DNA of 64,000 nucleotides. Origin: Clostridium sp. OS1-26 (GTDB lineage: Bacteria > Bacillota > Clostridia > Clostridiales > Clostridiaceae). Each line of letters opens with the position of its first letter. Positions within the stretch are counted from its first letter, which is position 1. The stretch spans positions 3,038,001-3,102,000 of the forward strand of contig NZ_CP133264.1 in the NCBI RefSeq assembly GCF_030915445.1. Direction: 5' to 3'. Below, piece after piece: positions 26,954 through 35,518 of this stretch. The translations under genes and the position numbers were made by a program. The notes beneath the pieces were generated by a model. It saw only the letters and a list, made by a program, of their open reading frames with translations. It searched no databases and was not told where the DNA came from.

Positions 26954-26984
26954 ACTTTACCCTATTCAAGTAACTTGAAGTCAA
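26954..26984 (-). promoter_or_regulatory. MerR-type promoter of the aldehyde dehydrogenase gene
   Basis: On the minus strand TTGACT (26984-26979) and TAAAGT (26959-26954) are separated by a 19-bp spacer, the hallmark of MerR-activated promoters. The spacer contains the palindrome TTCAAGTAACTTGAA (26965-26979), which overlaps the -35 edge by one base. Confidence 0.75.
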
Positions 26985-27115
26985 GCGTTATTGAAAATAA
27001 GTTTGTAAAATGAAAATAAGTTTTCTAAATAAAATTTTTTATAGAACCTACCCATTCAACTCTACTAACCATGATGTGTTATTCTTCCACTGATGTGCTA
27101 TAATAGCTTTATACA

Positions 27116-27130
27116 TTCAAGTAACTTGAA
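27116..27130. promoter_or_regulatory. Second copy of the MerR palindrome, before merR
   Basis: TTCAAGTAACTTGAA is identical to the spacer palindrome at 26965-26979. Here it lies just downstream of a TATAAT at 27099-27104 and 23 bases before the MerR start, a position suited to self-repression. Confidence 0.75.
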
Positions 27131-27153
27131 TCAAGAGGTTATAGGAGAGAAGT

Positions 27154-27543
27154 ATGGAAGAATTTATTTATGGAACCGAACCGAAATACACAATTAAGGA
27201 AGTATCAAAAATAACTAACCTACCCAAACCAACAATCCGTTATTACGAAGATATCGGTTTGCTTCAAGATATAGCGCGGGATAGGAATAACATCCGCCTG
27301 TTTTCTGATGATCAAATCATGAGATTGCGAATGATCCAATGTATGAGAAGCACAGGAATGGGAATTGACATGATTCGCCATTATATCGGTCTCTCAAATG
27401 AAGATAAAATTGAACTGAAGGAGAAGTACTCCATTGTCTTAAACCAAGAAGAAATACTCTTAGAAAAAAAACGTGAGATTGAAGCACAGTTGGCTCTTAT
27501 TGAGCACAAAAAAGCAAACTATGAAAAAAAGTTGCAGCTTTAA
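27154..27543 (+). CDS. MerR-family regulator of the aldehyde dehydrogenase
   Basis: A 129-aa regulator with an N-terminal MerR helix-turn-helix (YTIKEVSKITNLPKPTIRYYEDIGLL, about residues 12-40) and a C-terminal dimerisation coiled coil. There is no cysteine cluster typical of metal sensors, so it fits the aldehyde/AdhR-like group better. The gene starts at an ATG with AGGAG upstream and is divergent from the aldehyde dehydrogenase; both carry the same 15-bp palindrome. Activation of the enzyme gene and self-repression is the natural reading. Confidence 0.87.
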   Translation: MEEFIYGTEPKYTIKEVSKITNLPKPTIRYYEDIGLLQDIARDRNNIRLFSDDQIMRLRMIQCMRSTGMGIDMIRHYIGLSNEDKIELKEKYSIVLNQEEILLEKKREIEAQLALIEHKKANYEKKLQL

Positions 27544-27549
27544 AATAAA

Positions 27550-27613
27550 GATTGAAATATTAAAACAAAGTTTGAAATTTTATAAAAAAGTTTGATTTTT
27601 TATAAAGTTTGAT
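27550..27613. repeat. Second A-tract repeat array
   Basis: Units centred on an AAAG-(A/T)TTGA core occur with the G at 27550, 27570, 27590 and 27607, the first three at exact 20-bp spacing. The unit TTTATAAAAAAGTTTGA at 27579 is nearly identical to those at 24845-24900. Confidence 0.65.
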
Positions 27614-27685
27614 CAAAATAAGATGGTTTTTACTTTAATTTTTATCTAAAATGATCTGAACCCAGTATTATACCGTTAAAAAAGA

Positions 27686-27770
27686 TCAAACTTTTTTATA
27701 AAAACATATATTTGCTTTCTCCAAGTTAAGCCATTTATAGCTAATATTTTGATCAATCTTTTTTATAAAC
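27686..27770. repeat. Inverted A-tract repeat units
   Basis: TCAAACTTTTTTATA at 27686-27700 and TCAATCTTTTTTATAAA near 27753 are reverse-complement versions of the units in the arrays at 24845 and 27550. They lie between the array and the DeoR gene terminator. Confidence 0.6.
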
Positions 27771-27784
27771 CAACAATAAAATAA

Positions 27785-27811
27785 TTAGCTGAAGACTTAA
27801 TCTTCAGCTAA
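27785..27811 (-). terminator. Terminator overlapping the end of the DeoR gene
   Basis: TTAGCTGAAGA at 27785-27795 is the exact complement of TCTTCAGCTAA at 27801-27811, with a T-rich run following on the minus strand. The stop codon of the DeoR gene lies inside it. Confidence 0.75.
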
Positions 27812-28561
27812 TATAATCTTAGTTTTTATTTTTTTAAAACTATTTAACATACTCTTGTCTAAATAAGAGTCCGTAATAATATAGTCAATTTTGTTAAGAG
27901 GGACTATATTTATTGATACATTTCTCCCAAACTTGCTGCTATCAGCAGCTACAAATACTTCTTTTGATCTTTCAACAATAGCTTTCCGAGTAACAGCTTC
28001 TTCCATATTGAAATCAGAAACTCCATTTTCTATAGTGATGCCTCCAGCACCAATGAAACTCTTTAATATATTCAACTGTGCAAAGTTGAATATATAATCA
28101 TAGGTAACTATAGAACGTTCAGTATGTCTTATTTTTCCACCTATTATAATAATTTCGAAATCACTATTCATTAATTCATTTACCACCGGAATAGAGTTGG
28201 TAATAATTGTTAGATTTTTTTTATTTGTAATATGTTTTGCAATGTGATAGGTAGTAGAGCCACTATCAATAAAAATAAAATCTCCATCTTCTATGAATTC
28301 ACTGCATTTTTTACCGATAGATTCCTTTTGTAATAGTTTGCTGGTCATTCTAGTTTCCATGGTAGGTTCACTAAGGGTTAAGTTTTTAATCTTTGCCCCT
28401 CCATAAACCTTTTGTATTTTATTCTGATTTTCTAAAATGGCTAAATCTCTTCTTACAGTTTCCACAGACACGTTAAATTTCTCTACAAATTCAGTAATAG
28501 TAACTACATCTTTTGTTGATAACAAGTCTAAAAATCTTTTTTGTCTTTCGCTTGGAAGCAT
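27797..28561 (-). CDS. DeoR/GlpR-family regulator, probably of the phosphonate operon
   Basis: A 254-aa repressor with a DeoR helix-turn-helix (about 18-56; ITEFVEKFNVSVETVRRDLAILE) and a DeoR sensor domain (about 75-235) with the family's DSGSTTYHIA and AADSSKFGR motifs. DeoR sensors usually bind a phosphorylated metabolite. It is divergent from the 2-aminoethylphosphonate operon with a 270-base regulatory region between them, so phosphonoacetaldehyde or a related phosphonate is a reasonable, untested effector. Known 2-AEP clusters are more often governed by GntR- or LysR-type regulators. Confidence 0.85.
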   Translation of the reverse strand: MLPSERQKRFLDLLSTKDVVTITEFVEKFNVSVETVRRDLAILENQNKIQKVYGGAKIKNLTLSEPTMETRMTSKLLQKESIGKKCSEFIEDGDFIFIDSGSTTYHIAKHITNKKNLTIITNSIPVVNELMNSDFEIIIIGGKIRHTERSIVTYDYIFNFAQLNILKSFIGAGGITIENGVSDFNMEEAVTRKAIVERSKEVFVAADSSKFGRNVSINIVPLNKIDYIITDSYLDKSMLNSFKKIKTKIILAED

Positions 28562-28830
28562 CAAATCACCCTATCAAAATTAATATTTTTTAGATTAATA
28601 CATAAAGAATTTATCATAAAACATGACAAAATTCAAGGAAATATTAAAGAATATACAAGGAATTGGTAAGGTTTTATAAAGAAGTTTGTCATAATATTAT
28701 CATAATATTGTAAACATATATTAATAATTTACACAGACTTAACCTTTTTATAATACAGTTTAACATAAGGGAGTGTATACTTAAGGTGCATTAAAGAAAG
28801 GCTTTTAAATTTTATCGGAGGTGAATAATT

Positions 28831-29583
28831 TTGCTGGAATTAATAAATATAAAAAAGCAGTTTGATGGAAAAGCAGTACTAGATGGAATAAATCTACAAA
28901 TACAAAGGGGTGAAATTGTTTCTATGCTAGGTCCAAGTGGAAGTGGGAAAACTACACTTCTTAATATAATACTTGGTTTAATTCCAATGGATAGTGGCTC
29001 AATTATTTTTGAGGGCGTGGATATAAGCAATGTGTCAATGAAGGATCGAGGCTTTAATATAGTTTTTCAAGACTATGCACTTTTTCCTAATCTTAATGCT
29101 TACAAAAATATAGTATATGGACTAAAAAATAAACCAGATTTAGTAAGCACAGTAGAACTGGAGACATTAATAGATTTTTTAGAATTAAGACCTCATTTAT
29201 CAAAAAAAATATATCAGTTATCCGGTGGACAAAAGCAGAGAGTTGCTCTAGCACGTACTTTGGCTACAAAACCTAAAATACTTCTTTTAGATGAACCTTT
29301 AAGTGCTCTTGATGGAGTTATAAAGGAAACAATCAAAGATAGAATTAAAGCTATTACGAGAGAGTACAACCTTACAACTATTATAGTAACTCACGATCCA
29401 GAGGAAGCCTTAACTATGTCAGATAAGGTATTGATTATTGATAAAGGCAATATTTCGCAGTTTGGTACACCTAAAGAAGTAATAAATAAGCCTAAAAACA
29501 ATTTTGTAGAAGAGTTTATATTACGTCAGTTAAAGATAAAAAGAGATAATATTTATAACTTATTTGGAGAGTGCTATGTATGA
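28831..29583 (+). CDS. phnT: ABC transporter ATP-binding protein for 2-aminoethylphosphonate
   Basis: A 250-aa ATPase with Walker A GPSGSGKTT, Q-loop, signature LSGGQKQRVALARTLA and Walker B ILLLDEPLSALD. It energises import through the adjacent permease. A TTG start at 28831 follows GGAGGTG. The coding sequence overlaps the permease gene by 8 bases, so translation is coupled. The substrate is inferred from phnW and phnX in the same operon; the closest general family is the Fe3+/spermidine/2-AEP (FbpC/PotA/PhnT) group. Confidence 0.88.
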   Translation: MLELINIKKQFDGKAVLDGINLQIQRGEIVSMLGPSGSGKTTLLNIILGLIPMDSGSIIFEGVDISNVSMKDRGFNIVFQDYALFPNLNAYKNIVYGLKNKPDLVSTVELETLIDFLELRPHLSKKIYQLSGGQKQRVALARTLATKPKILLLDEPLSALDGVIKETIKDRIKAITREYNLTTIIVTHDPEEALTMSDKVLIIDKGNISQFGTPKEVINKPKNNFVEEFILRQLKIKRDNIYNLFGECYV

Positions 29584-31201
29584 TAAAAAATTAGAAATAA
29601 AAATTATATATATAACAATTGCATTATTTTTTATAACCTTTCTCCTTGCTCCACTTTCTATATTATTCCTTAATTCTTTTAAAAGTGGAGAAGGAATTGG
29701 ATTAAAGAATTATATTTTAGTAATTTGTGATAGAGATATTTTAACTTCCATAGTAAATAGTATAAAGGTTTCAGGCAGCACTGCCATTATAACTACAATT
29801 ATGGCCTTTATTTTAGCCTATGTGCTAAATTGTACGAAAATATTTAAAGCTATAAAAGACATAATAAAAGTTGGAATTTCGATTCCTATGCTTTTACCTA
29901 CAATAACCTATGGTTTTGCAATTATATATTCCTTTGGCAAGCAGGGCTTATTGACTAAGTTTTTTGGCAGAGAAATAGTTCAAATTTATGGATTCAATGG
30001 TTTGATAATAGGATATGTAATTTATACTTTACCTCCTGCCTTTCTTATTATAAATAACTCCTTTGAATACATAGATAAAAAATTTATTATTGTTTCGAAG
30101 CTCATGGGAGATGGAGCTATTAGGAGCCTTATTAATACCATATTAAGGCCTTTAGTAGGTACTTTAGGAGGAGCCTTTGTCCTATCCTTTATTCTAAGCT
30201 TCACAGATTTTGGTATACCCGCATCTGTAGGAGGAACCTATAGTGTAGTTGCAACCTATCTTTATGAAGTTATGCTAGGATCTATTCCAAATTTTAATAG
30301 CGGTTCAGTAATAGCTATACTTATGCTTACCCCTGCAATATTTGGAGTTTTATTTTTAAACTACCTTGAAAGATTTAATTTTCACTATGATAAATCCACC
30401 AAAACAGAACTAATCAAAAATCCATTTCGCGATATATGCCTTGGGGGCATTTCAATTTCAATTGTAATAGGGATTATATCAATATTTTTAATAATGTTTA
30501 TATCACCTTTTGTAAAAAACTTTCCTTATGATATGTCATTTACCACACAATTTTTTAGAGATACCTTACTTTCAGGAAGTATTTTAGATGTATATGAAAA
30601 CTCTTTAATGGTGGCAGTTATTTCATCATTAATTGGTACTTTGATTTCTTATGGAGCAGCAATAATAAATGTTAGAACAAAAATTAATAAAAAAGCAAAG
30701 GTAAGTATAGATATTTTTTCTATGATAACCAATACTGTTCCAGGAATGGTGCTAGGACTATCTTACTTAATGCTCTTTAATGAAAGTGATTTAAAGGGAA
30801 CTTTTACTATAATAGTAGTTTGTAATATAGTACATTTTTTTACTACACCATATATTATGGCTAAAAATTCTTTTTCAAAAATGAATCCTGCATGGGAAAC
30901 CACAGGAGAACTTTTAGGAGATACATGGATTAAGACAGTAGTTAGGGTAATTGTTCCAAGTTCAATATCCACCATAGTGGAAATGTTTAGTTATTATTTT
31001 ATAAATTCTATGGTTACAATTAGTGCAATTATATTTCTCGTTACTGCTAGGACTTCTGTTGTAACTAGTAAGATAAAGGAACTTCAGCACTATGGAGATT
31101 TTAATGAAATATTTGTTCTATCAATACTTATCTTCATAACAAATATCATTATGAAAATTTGTTGTGATTTTGCAAATAAAAAATTATCGATCCACCAATA
31201 A
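29576..31201 (+). CDS. Fused ABC permease for 2-aminoethylphosphonate
   Basis: A 541-aa integral membrane protein with two consecutive binding-protein-dependent permease domains of about six membrane segments each, like FbpB, rather than the separate PhnU and PhnV of Salmonella. EAA-like loops are visible near SKLMGDGAIRSLINTILRP in the first half and GELLGDTWIKTVVRVIVP in the second. ATG at 29576 follows TTGGAGAG; a TTG at 29564 is less likely. It lies within the operon between the ATPase and the binding lipoprotein. Confidence 0.85.
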   Translation: MYDKKLEIKIIYITIALFFITFLLAPLSILFLNSFKSGEGIGLKNYILVICDRDILTSIVNSIKVSGSTAIITTIMAFILAYVLNCTKIFKAIKDIIKVGISIPMLLPTITYGFAIIYSFGKQGLLTKFFGREIVQIYGFNGLIIGYVIYTLPPAFLIINNSFEYIDKKFIIVSKLMGDGAIRSLINTILRPLVGTLGGAFVLSFILSFTDFGIPASVGGTYSVVATYLYEVMLGSIPNFNSGSVIAILMLTPAIFGVLFLNYLERFNFHYDKSTKTELIKNPFRDICLGGISISIVIGIISIFLIMFISPFVKNFPYDMSFTTQFFRDTLLSGSILDVYENSLMVAVISSLIGTLISYGAAIINVRTKINKKAKVSIDIFSMITNTVPGMVLGLSYLMLFNESDLKGTFTIIVVCNIVHFFTTPYIMAKNSFSKMNPAWETTGELLGDTWIKTVVRVIVPSSISTIVEMFSYYFINSMVTISAIIFLVTARTSVVTSKIKELQHYGDFNEIFVLSILIFITNIIMKICCDFANKKLSIHQ

Positions 31202-31249
31202 ATGTGGAAGATAAAATAAATATTTTATAAAAAGGGAGAGAAATTTTTT

Positions 31250-32236
31250 ATGAAAAAAGTATTTAAAACCATTGCAGTTTGTTTCATGGCATTTTCTATG
31301 TTGCTTGGCTTAGTAGGATGCGGCAATAAATCTGCTCAGAAGGTTGTTATCTATACAAATGCAGACGATGAGGCTGTAAAAGCTATGAAAGATAGCCTTA
31401 ATAGTGCAGGTTATGATGGAAAGTATGTAGTACAATCCTTAGGAACTTCTGAGCTTGGCGGAAAGCTTATGGCTGAAGGTGACAAAATTGAGGCAAATTT
31501 AATAACTATGAGTTCTTATTTTATAGACAGCGCTCAGCAAAAATATAATATGTTTGAAAACTTAAATTTTGAAACTAAGGCTTTAGAAAAATATCCACCT
31601 TACTACACTCCAATACTAGCAAATACAGGTGCAATATTTGTAAATACAAAGGTTTTAAAGGAAAAGGGGTTGCCTATGCCAAAGTCTGTAAAGGACTTAA
31701 CTAAAGATGAATATAAGGGTTTAGTTTCAATTCCTAATATAATGAATTCTTCAACTGCATGGCTTCTGATTCAATCAGTTATAAGCCAATATGGAGAAGA
31801 GGAAGGCAAGGCTGTATTACATAAACTTATTCAAAATTGTGGTCCACATATTGAAACTTCAGGTTCAGGTCCATTAAAGAAAGTAAGAGCTGGAGAAGTA
31901 GCAGTAGGTTTTGGACTTCGTCACCAAGCAGTAGCGGATAAAATGGCAGGAAAACCAATAGATTATGTTGATCCATTAGAAGGTAATTATTCACTTACAG
32001 AGTCTGTGGCAGTTGTAAAAAAGAAAGATACAGCTACAACAAAGCTTGTTATGGAAATGGCAAAGGTTATAGCAACTAAAGCAAGACCAGAACTTATTAA
32101 GACATACCCAGTACCACTATATGAAGGAGAAACAGTAACAGAAGTAAACAAGCCTACAAATGTTAAAAAATTCAACCAACCTTTAACAGTAGAGCTTCTT
32201 CAAAAGCATCAAGAGTTTTTCAAGTCTGCAAAGTAA
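31250..32236 (+). CDS. Substrate-binding lipoprotein for 2-aminoethylphosphonate
   Basis: A 328-aa extracellular solute-binding protein with a lipoprotein signal peptide: a charged start, hydrophobic core and lipobox LVGC with the cysteine near residue 25. The mature part is of the Fe3+/2-AEP-type periplasmic binding class (VVIYTNADDEAVKAMKDSL, LTKDEYKGLVSIPN, VAVVKKKDT). It delivers ligand to the fused permease. Placement between the permease gene and phnW supports phosphonate as ligand; a metal or amino-acid ligand cannot be excluded from sequence alone. Confidence 0.85.
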   Translation: MKKVFKTIAVCFMAFSMLLGLVGCGNKSAQKVVIYTNADDEAVKAMKDSLNSAGYDGKYVVQSLGTSELGGKLMAEGDKIEANLITMSSYFIDSAQQKYNMFENLNFETKALEKYPPYYTPILANTGAIFVNTKVLKEKGLPMPKSVKDLTKDEYKGLVSIPNIMNSSTAWLLIQSVISQYGEEEGKAVLHKLIQNCGPHIETSGSGPLKKVRAGEVAVGFGLRHQAVADKMAGKPIDYVDPLEGNYSLTESVAVVKKKDTATTKLVMEMAKVIATKARPELIKTYPVPLYEGETVTEVNKPTNVKKFNQPLTVELLQKHQEFFKSAK

Positions 32237-32276
32237 ATAACTTGATTAAGTAATAATAAAAGAGAGGAATAAATTT

Positions 32277-33374
32277 ATGAATAACTATAAGCTTTTAACG
32301 CCAGGACCTTTGACAACTACAAGCACAGTAAAGGAGGAAATGTTGTCTGATCGTTGTACTTGGGATGACGATTATAAAAGAATAACACAAAAGATTAGAA
32401 CGGAGCTTCTACAGCTAGCAGGAGCATCACCAGAATTATATACTACAGTGTTAATGCAGGGCAGTGGAAGCTTTGGAGTGGAGTCTGTAATAACTACGGC
32501 TATTGGTAAAGAAGATAAATGTCTAATAATTACTAATGGGGCTTATGGAGAGAGAATAGTAACTATGGCTAAATACATAGGCATTAATTATGATACCTAT
32601 AGTGTAGAGTATAATAGTTTACCAGAAGTAAAAGAGATAAGGAATATTCTTAAAAGGGACAAGGATATAACACATATAGCTATGGTTCATTGCGAAACTA
32701 CTACCGGCATATTGAATCCAATTGAAGAAGTATCTAAGGTAGCTAAGGAATATGGCAAAACCTTAATAATTGATGCCATGAGTAGCTTTGGTGGCATGCC
32801 AATAAAGGTTCAAGATTTAGGAATAGATTATTTAATAAGTAGTGCTAATAAGTGTATTCAAGGAGTTCCAGGTTTCAGTTTCGTAATTGCTAATATTGAA
32901 AAACTTTCAAAATGCAAAGGGAACTCTAGAAGCTTATGTTTAGACTTATATGATCAATGGAAAGGTATGGACAAAGAGGGAAAGTGGAGATATACTTCGC
33001 CAACTCATGTGGTGGCAGCTTTTTCAAAGGCAATTGATGAATTGCTAGAAGAGGGTGGAGTTGAAGCTAGATATATTCGTTATAAAGAAAATAATTCTCT
33101 TCTTAGAAAGAGTCTAAAAGAGGTTGGTATTAGTTCATATATAGAAGAAAGAATTCAATCTCCTATTATAACAACTTTCCTTTTCCCAAACAGTGAGTTC
33201 AATTTTGACAGCTTTTATAGATATGTTAAGGAAAGAGGCTTTGTAATATATCCAGGTAAATTAACAGATGTAGATACCTTTAGAATTGGTAATATTGGAG
33301 AGATATATAAAGAAGATATAAAAAAGCTATTTACTATAATTAAGGAATATATGGAAGGAGATAAAAATGAATAA
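32277..33374 (+). CDS. phnW: 2-aminoethylphosphonate--pyruvate transaminase
   Basis: A 365-aa PLP enzyme that converts 2-aminoethylphosphonate and pyruvate to phosphonoacetaldehyde and alanine. The N-terminal LLTPGPLTTT, GSGSFGVES phosphate-binding segment, D167 in IIDAMSSFGG and the PLP lysine K192 in SSANKCIQGVPG all match PhnW. GAGAGG lies before the ATG. It overlaps phnX by 8 bases, so the two sequential enzymes of the pathway are translationally coupled. Confidence 0.95.
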   Translation: MNNYKLLTPGPLTTTSTVKEEMLSDRCTWDDDYKRITQKIRTELLQLAGASPELYTTVLMQGSGSFGVESVITTAIGKEDKCLIITNGAYGERIVTMAKYIGINYDTYSVEYNSLPEVKEIRNILKRDKDITHIAMVHCETTTGILNPIEEVSKVAKEYGKTLIIDAMSSFGGMPIKVQDLGIDYLISSANKCIQGVPGFSFVIANIEKLSKCKGNSRSLCLDLYDQWKGMDKEGKWRYTSPTHVVAAFSKAIDELLEEGGVEARYIRYKENNSLLRKSLKEVGISSYIEERIQSPIITTFLFPNSEFNFDSFYRYVKERGFVIYPGKLTDVDTFRIGNIGEIYKEDIKKLFTIIKEYMEGDKNE

Positions 33375-34182
33375 AATAGAAGGAGTAATACTTGATTGGG
33401 CAGGAACTGCTATTGATTTTGGATGTTTTGCACCGGTAAATGTGTTTATTGAAATATTTAGAGCTGCAGGTATAGAAGTTACTATGGAGGAAGCAAGAGC
33501 CCCTATGGGAATGCTTAAAAGAGATCATATAAAAGCAATGCTTCAAATGCCAAGAATTAAAACTCTGTGGGCGGAGAAATATGACAGAGCTTTTGATGAA
33601 AAAGATGTAGATCTATTATATTCAAGTTTTGAGCCGTTGCTGCTGTCTTCTCTTTCAAAATATACAGAACCACTGCCAGAAGTTATAAATACAGTTAGAG
33701 AGTTGAAAGAAAAGGGATTAAAAATTGGTTCTACAACAGGCTACACAGATTGTATGATGGATATAGTGGTAAAAGGGGCAAAAGAAAAGGGATATGAACC
33801 AGATTTTTGGATAACTCCGGATTCTACTAATTCTTATGGTAGGCCCTATCCATATATGATATTTAGAAACATAGAAGCTTTAAAACTTTCAGCTCCTTGG
33901 AAGGTGGTAAAAGTTGGAGATACAGCAGCGGATATAAAAGAAGGAATAAATGCTGGAGTATGGTCTGTAGGAGTAGTGATTGGAAGTTCACAAATGGGAC
34001 TGAGTTATGAGGATTTTGCTAATCTTTCAGAGATGGAAAAAAATGAGGCTATTGAAAATACCCAGAAAAGTTTTTTAGATATTGGTGCGGATTTCACCAT
34101 AAAGACAATGAAAGAACTTCCCCAGTTGATTGAAAGAATTAATGATTTGATTTCAGGGGGTAAAAGGCCAAATGCTAAGTAG
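33367..34182 (+). CDS. phnX: Phosphonoacetaldehyde hydrolase
   Basis: A 271-aa HAD-superfamily enzyme cleaving the C-P bond of phosphonoacetaldehyde to acetaldehyde and phosphate. The nucleophile D10 in LDWAGTAID, the Schiff-base lysine at about K51 in MLKRDHIKAM (K53 in the Bacillus enzyme) and GDTAADIKEGINAG near 185-200 are present. It is the last gene of the operon. Acetaldehyde formed here could in principle be handled by an aldehyde dehydrogenase, but the one at 25.5 kb is under separate control. Confidence 0.95.
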   Translation: MNKIEGVILDWAGTAIDFGCFAPVNVFIEIFRAAGIEVTMEEARAPMGMLKRDHIKAMLQMPRIKTLWAEKYDRAFDEKDVDLLYSSFEPLLLSSLSKYTEPLPEVINTVRELKEKGLKIGSTTGYTDCMMDIVVKGAKEKGYEPDFWITPDSTNSYGRPYPYMIFRNIEALKLSAPWKVVKVGDTAADIKEGINAGVWSVGVVIGSSQMGLSYEDFANLSEMEKNEAIENTQKSFLDIGADFTIKTMKELPQLIERINDLISGGKRPNAK

Positions 34183-34255
34183 AATTGAGTTAAACCCTAA
34201 CATAAGATGTATCTAAATAAAGCATTTAATAAAATCATATTTTTATCTTTTAAAG

Positions 34256-34366
34256 TTGAATCTTAACAATAGTTATGAATTAAAGGATGCAAGAAAGAAT
34301 TTAATTCAAATTTTAGAAATATACAGAGAAAATTTTCAGAAAGAAAAATATAAGGAATATTTATAG
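34256..34366 (+). pseudogene. Short coding remnant
   Basis: A 36-codon frame from TTG at 34256 (NNSYELKDARKNLIQILEIY) reads as a plausible helix-rich C-terminus but has no ribosome binding site. It is probably the tail of a lost gene. No family is recognised. Confidence 0.25.
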
Positions 34367-34381
34367 TATTTTTTAGACATG

Positions 34382-34438
34382 TTTCCTGCTACAGGACATG
34401 TGGAGAGTATTGTGTTGATACAACGGGCAGATATGTAG
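34382..34438 (+). pseudogene. C-terminal fragment resembling an RlmD-type rRNA methyltransferase
   Basis: Eighteen codons (FPATGHVESIVLIQRADM then stop) resemble the end of RlmD/RumA-type 23S rRNA uracil methyltransferases, where the pattern FPxTxHVExVxLxxR closes the protein. The rest of the gene is missing. A similar HVESI tail occurs at 37338-37448 on the other side of the TetR cassette. Confidence 0.4.
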
Positions 34439-34591
34439 AAATCCTTTGTTTTAAGCACTTTTTCGAGCATATCGTCTTTACGGGAGAGGGAGAAAAAATC
34501 AGGAAATAAAGTGATTAAAAATTATATCAAGGTTTCTGTGGTGGTTGATATAGAGTGTGGAGACGCAAGAAAATAGAAAATGAGATTTTAA

Positions 34592-34621
34592 GGGGTACTG
34601 TGAAATAGTACTCCTTTTTTT
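34592..34621 (+). terminator. Terminator-like hairpin
   Basis: GGGGTACT at 34592 pairs with AGTACTCC ending near 34614, followed by a long T-run. It lies upstream of the TetR promoter, isolating that cassette from decayed sequence. The bases 34439-34591 hold no gene I can support. Confidence 0.7.
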
Positions 34622-34748
34622 CTTATAATTATTTCACCCTATTACATTTTACTGTTCATCTTTTTCTTGTCATATGAGTACATAGTTCATATATATGATG
34701 TAAATAAATCATATCGTTCTCGGCACCTTTCTCTTTTGTTTGAAACTC

Positions 34749-34798
34749 TTGACAAGTAAACGACCGTTTACTATAATATCAGTAAACGACCGTTCACT
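34749..34798 (+). promoter_or_regulatory. TetR-type promoter with double operator
   Basis: TTGACA at 34749-34754 and TATAAT at 34772-34777 have a 17-bp spacer filled by the palindrome AGTAAACGACCGTTTACT (34755-34772). A second, one-mismatch copy AGTAAACGACCGTTCACT follows at 34781-34798. Binding would block the polymerase, so self-repression by the TetR protein at 34818 is predicted. Confidence 0.9.
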
Positions 34799-34817
34799 TT
34801 ATAGGGAGGATATTTGG

Positions 34818-35447
34818 ATGACTGATACAAAAGAAAATATTTTATTAACTGCACTCCGTTTGTTTGCGCGAGACGGCTATGAAGCAGTTTCTGTTAGTGC
34901 CATAGCCGGAAATCTTGGCATGACAAAAGGTGCTTTATATAAGCACTATAAGAATAAGCGGGATATATTTGATAGTATTGTGGAGCGTATGTATCAAATG
35001 GATTATGAGCGTGCAAAAAAATATGAGGTTCCAGAAGAGACATTTGAAAAAATGCCGCTGTCGTATCGTAATACTTCTATGGATAAAATCAAAGTTTTCG
35101 TTGAGGCACAATTCAATTTTTGGACGGAGGATGAATTTGCTTGTAATTTCCGCAAAATGCTGACATTAGAGCAATACAGAAATCCTGAAATGGCTGACCT
35201 GTATCAAAAGTGTCTAGTAGGCGGCCCCGTCAGCTACATGGAGGATTTATTCCGCGAAATGATAGAACAAGGTATCTGGAACGAAAGCAATCCGAAGCAA
35301 CTTGCACTTGAGTTCTATGCACCGCTTTATCTGTTAATAAACATGTCAGATGCGTCGTCCAATAGAAAGAAAATTTCCAATCTTTTAACAGCGCACATCG
35401 AACGATTTGTAAAGAAAAATGCTGCTGAACGATCACAAAAGGAGTGA
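34818..35447 (+). CDS. TetR-family regulator
   Basis: A 209-aa regulator with an N-terminal TetR helix-turn-helix (LTALRLFARDGYEAVSVSAIAGNLGMTKGALYKHYKNK, about residues 9-46) and a variable helical ligand domain. The start at 34818 follows GGGAGGA by about 9 bases; the frame is open upstream through the promoter, which cannot be coding. It heads a run with RsgA and a methyltransferase. Base composition is closer to 40-45% GC, unlike the flanks, and suggests acquisition. Confidence 0.88.
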   Translation: MTDTKENILLTALRLFARDGYEAVSVSAIAGNLGMTKGALYKHYKNKRDIFDSIVERMYQMDYERAKKYEVPEETFEKMPLSYRNTSMDKIKVFVEAQFNFWTEDEFACNFRKMLTLEQYRNPEMADLYQKCLVGGPVSYMEDLFREMIEQGIWNESNPKQLALEFYAPLYLLINMSDASSNRKKISNLLTAHIERFVKKNAAERSQKE

Positions 35448-35518
35448 ATTCAATGTAAGAAATTTGAAAATTATAGTTAGTAAGCAGCTTAACTTATAGA
35501 AATAAAGGAGAACCGGAA

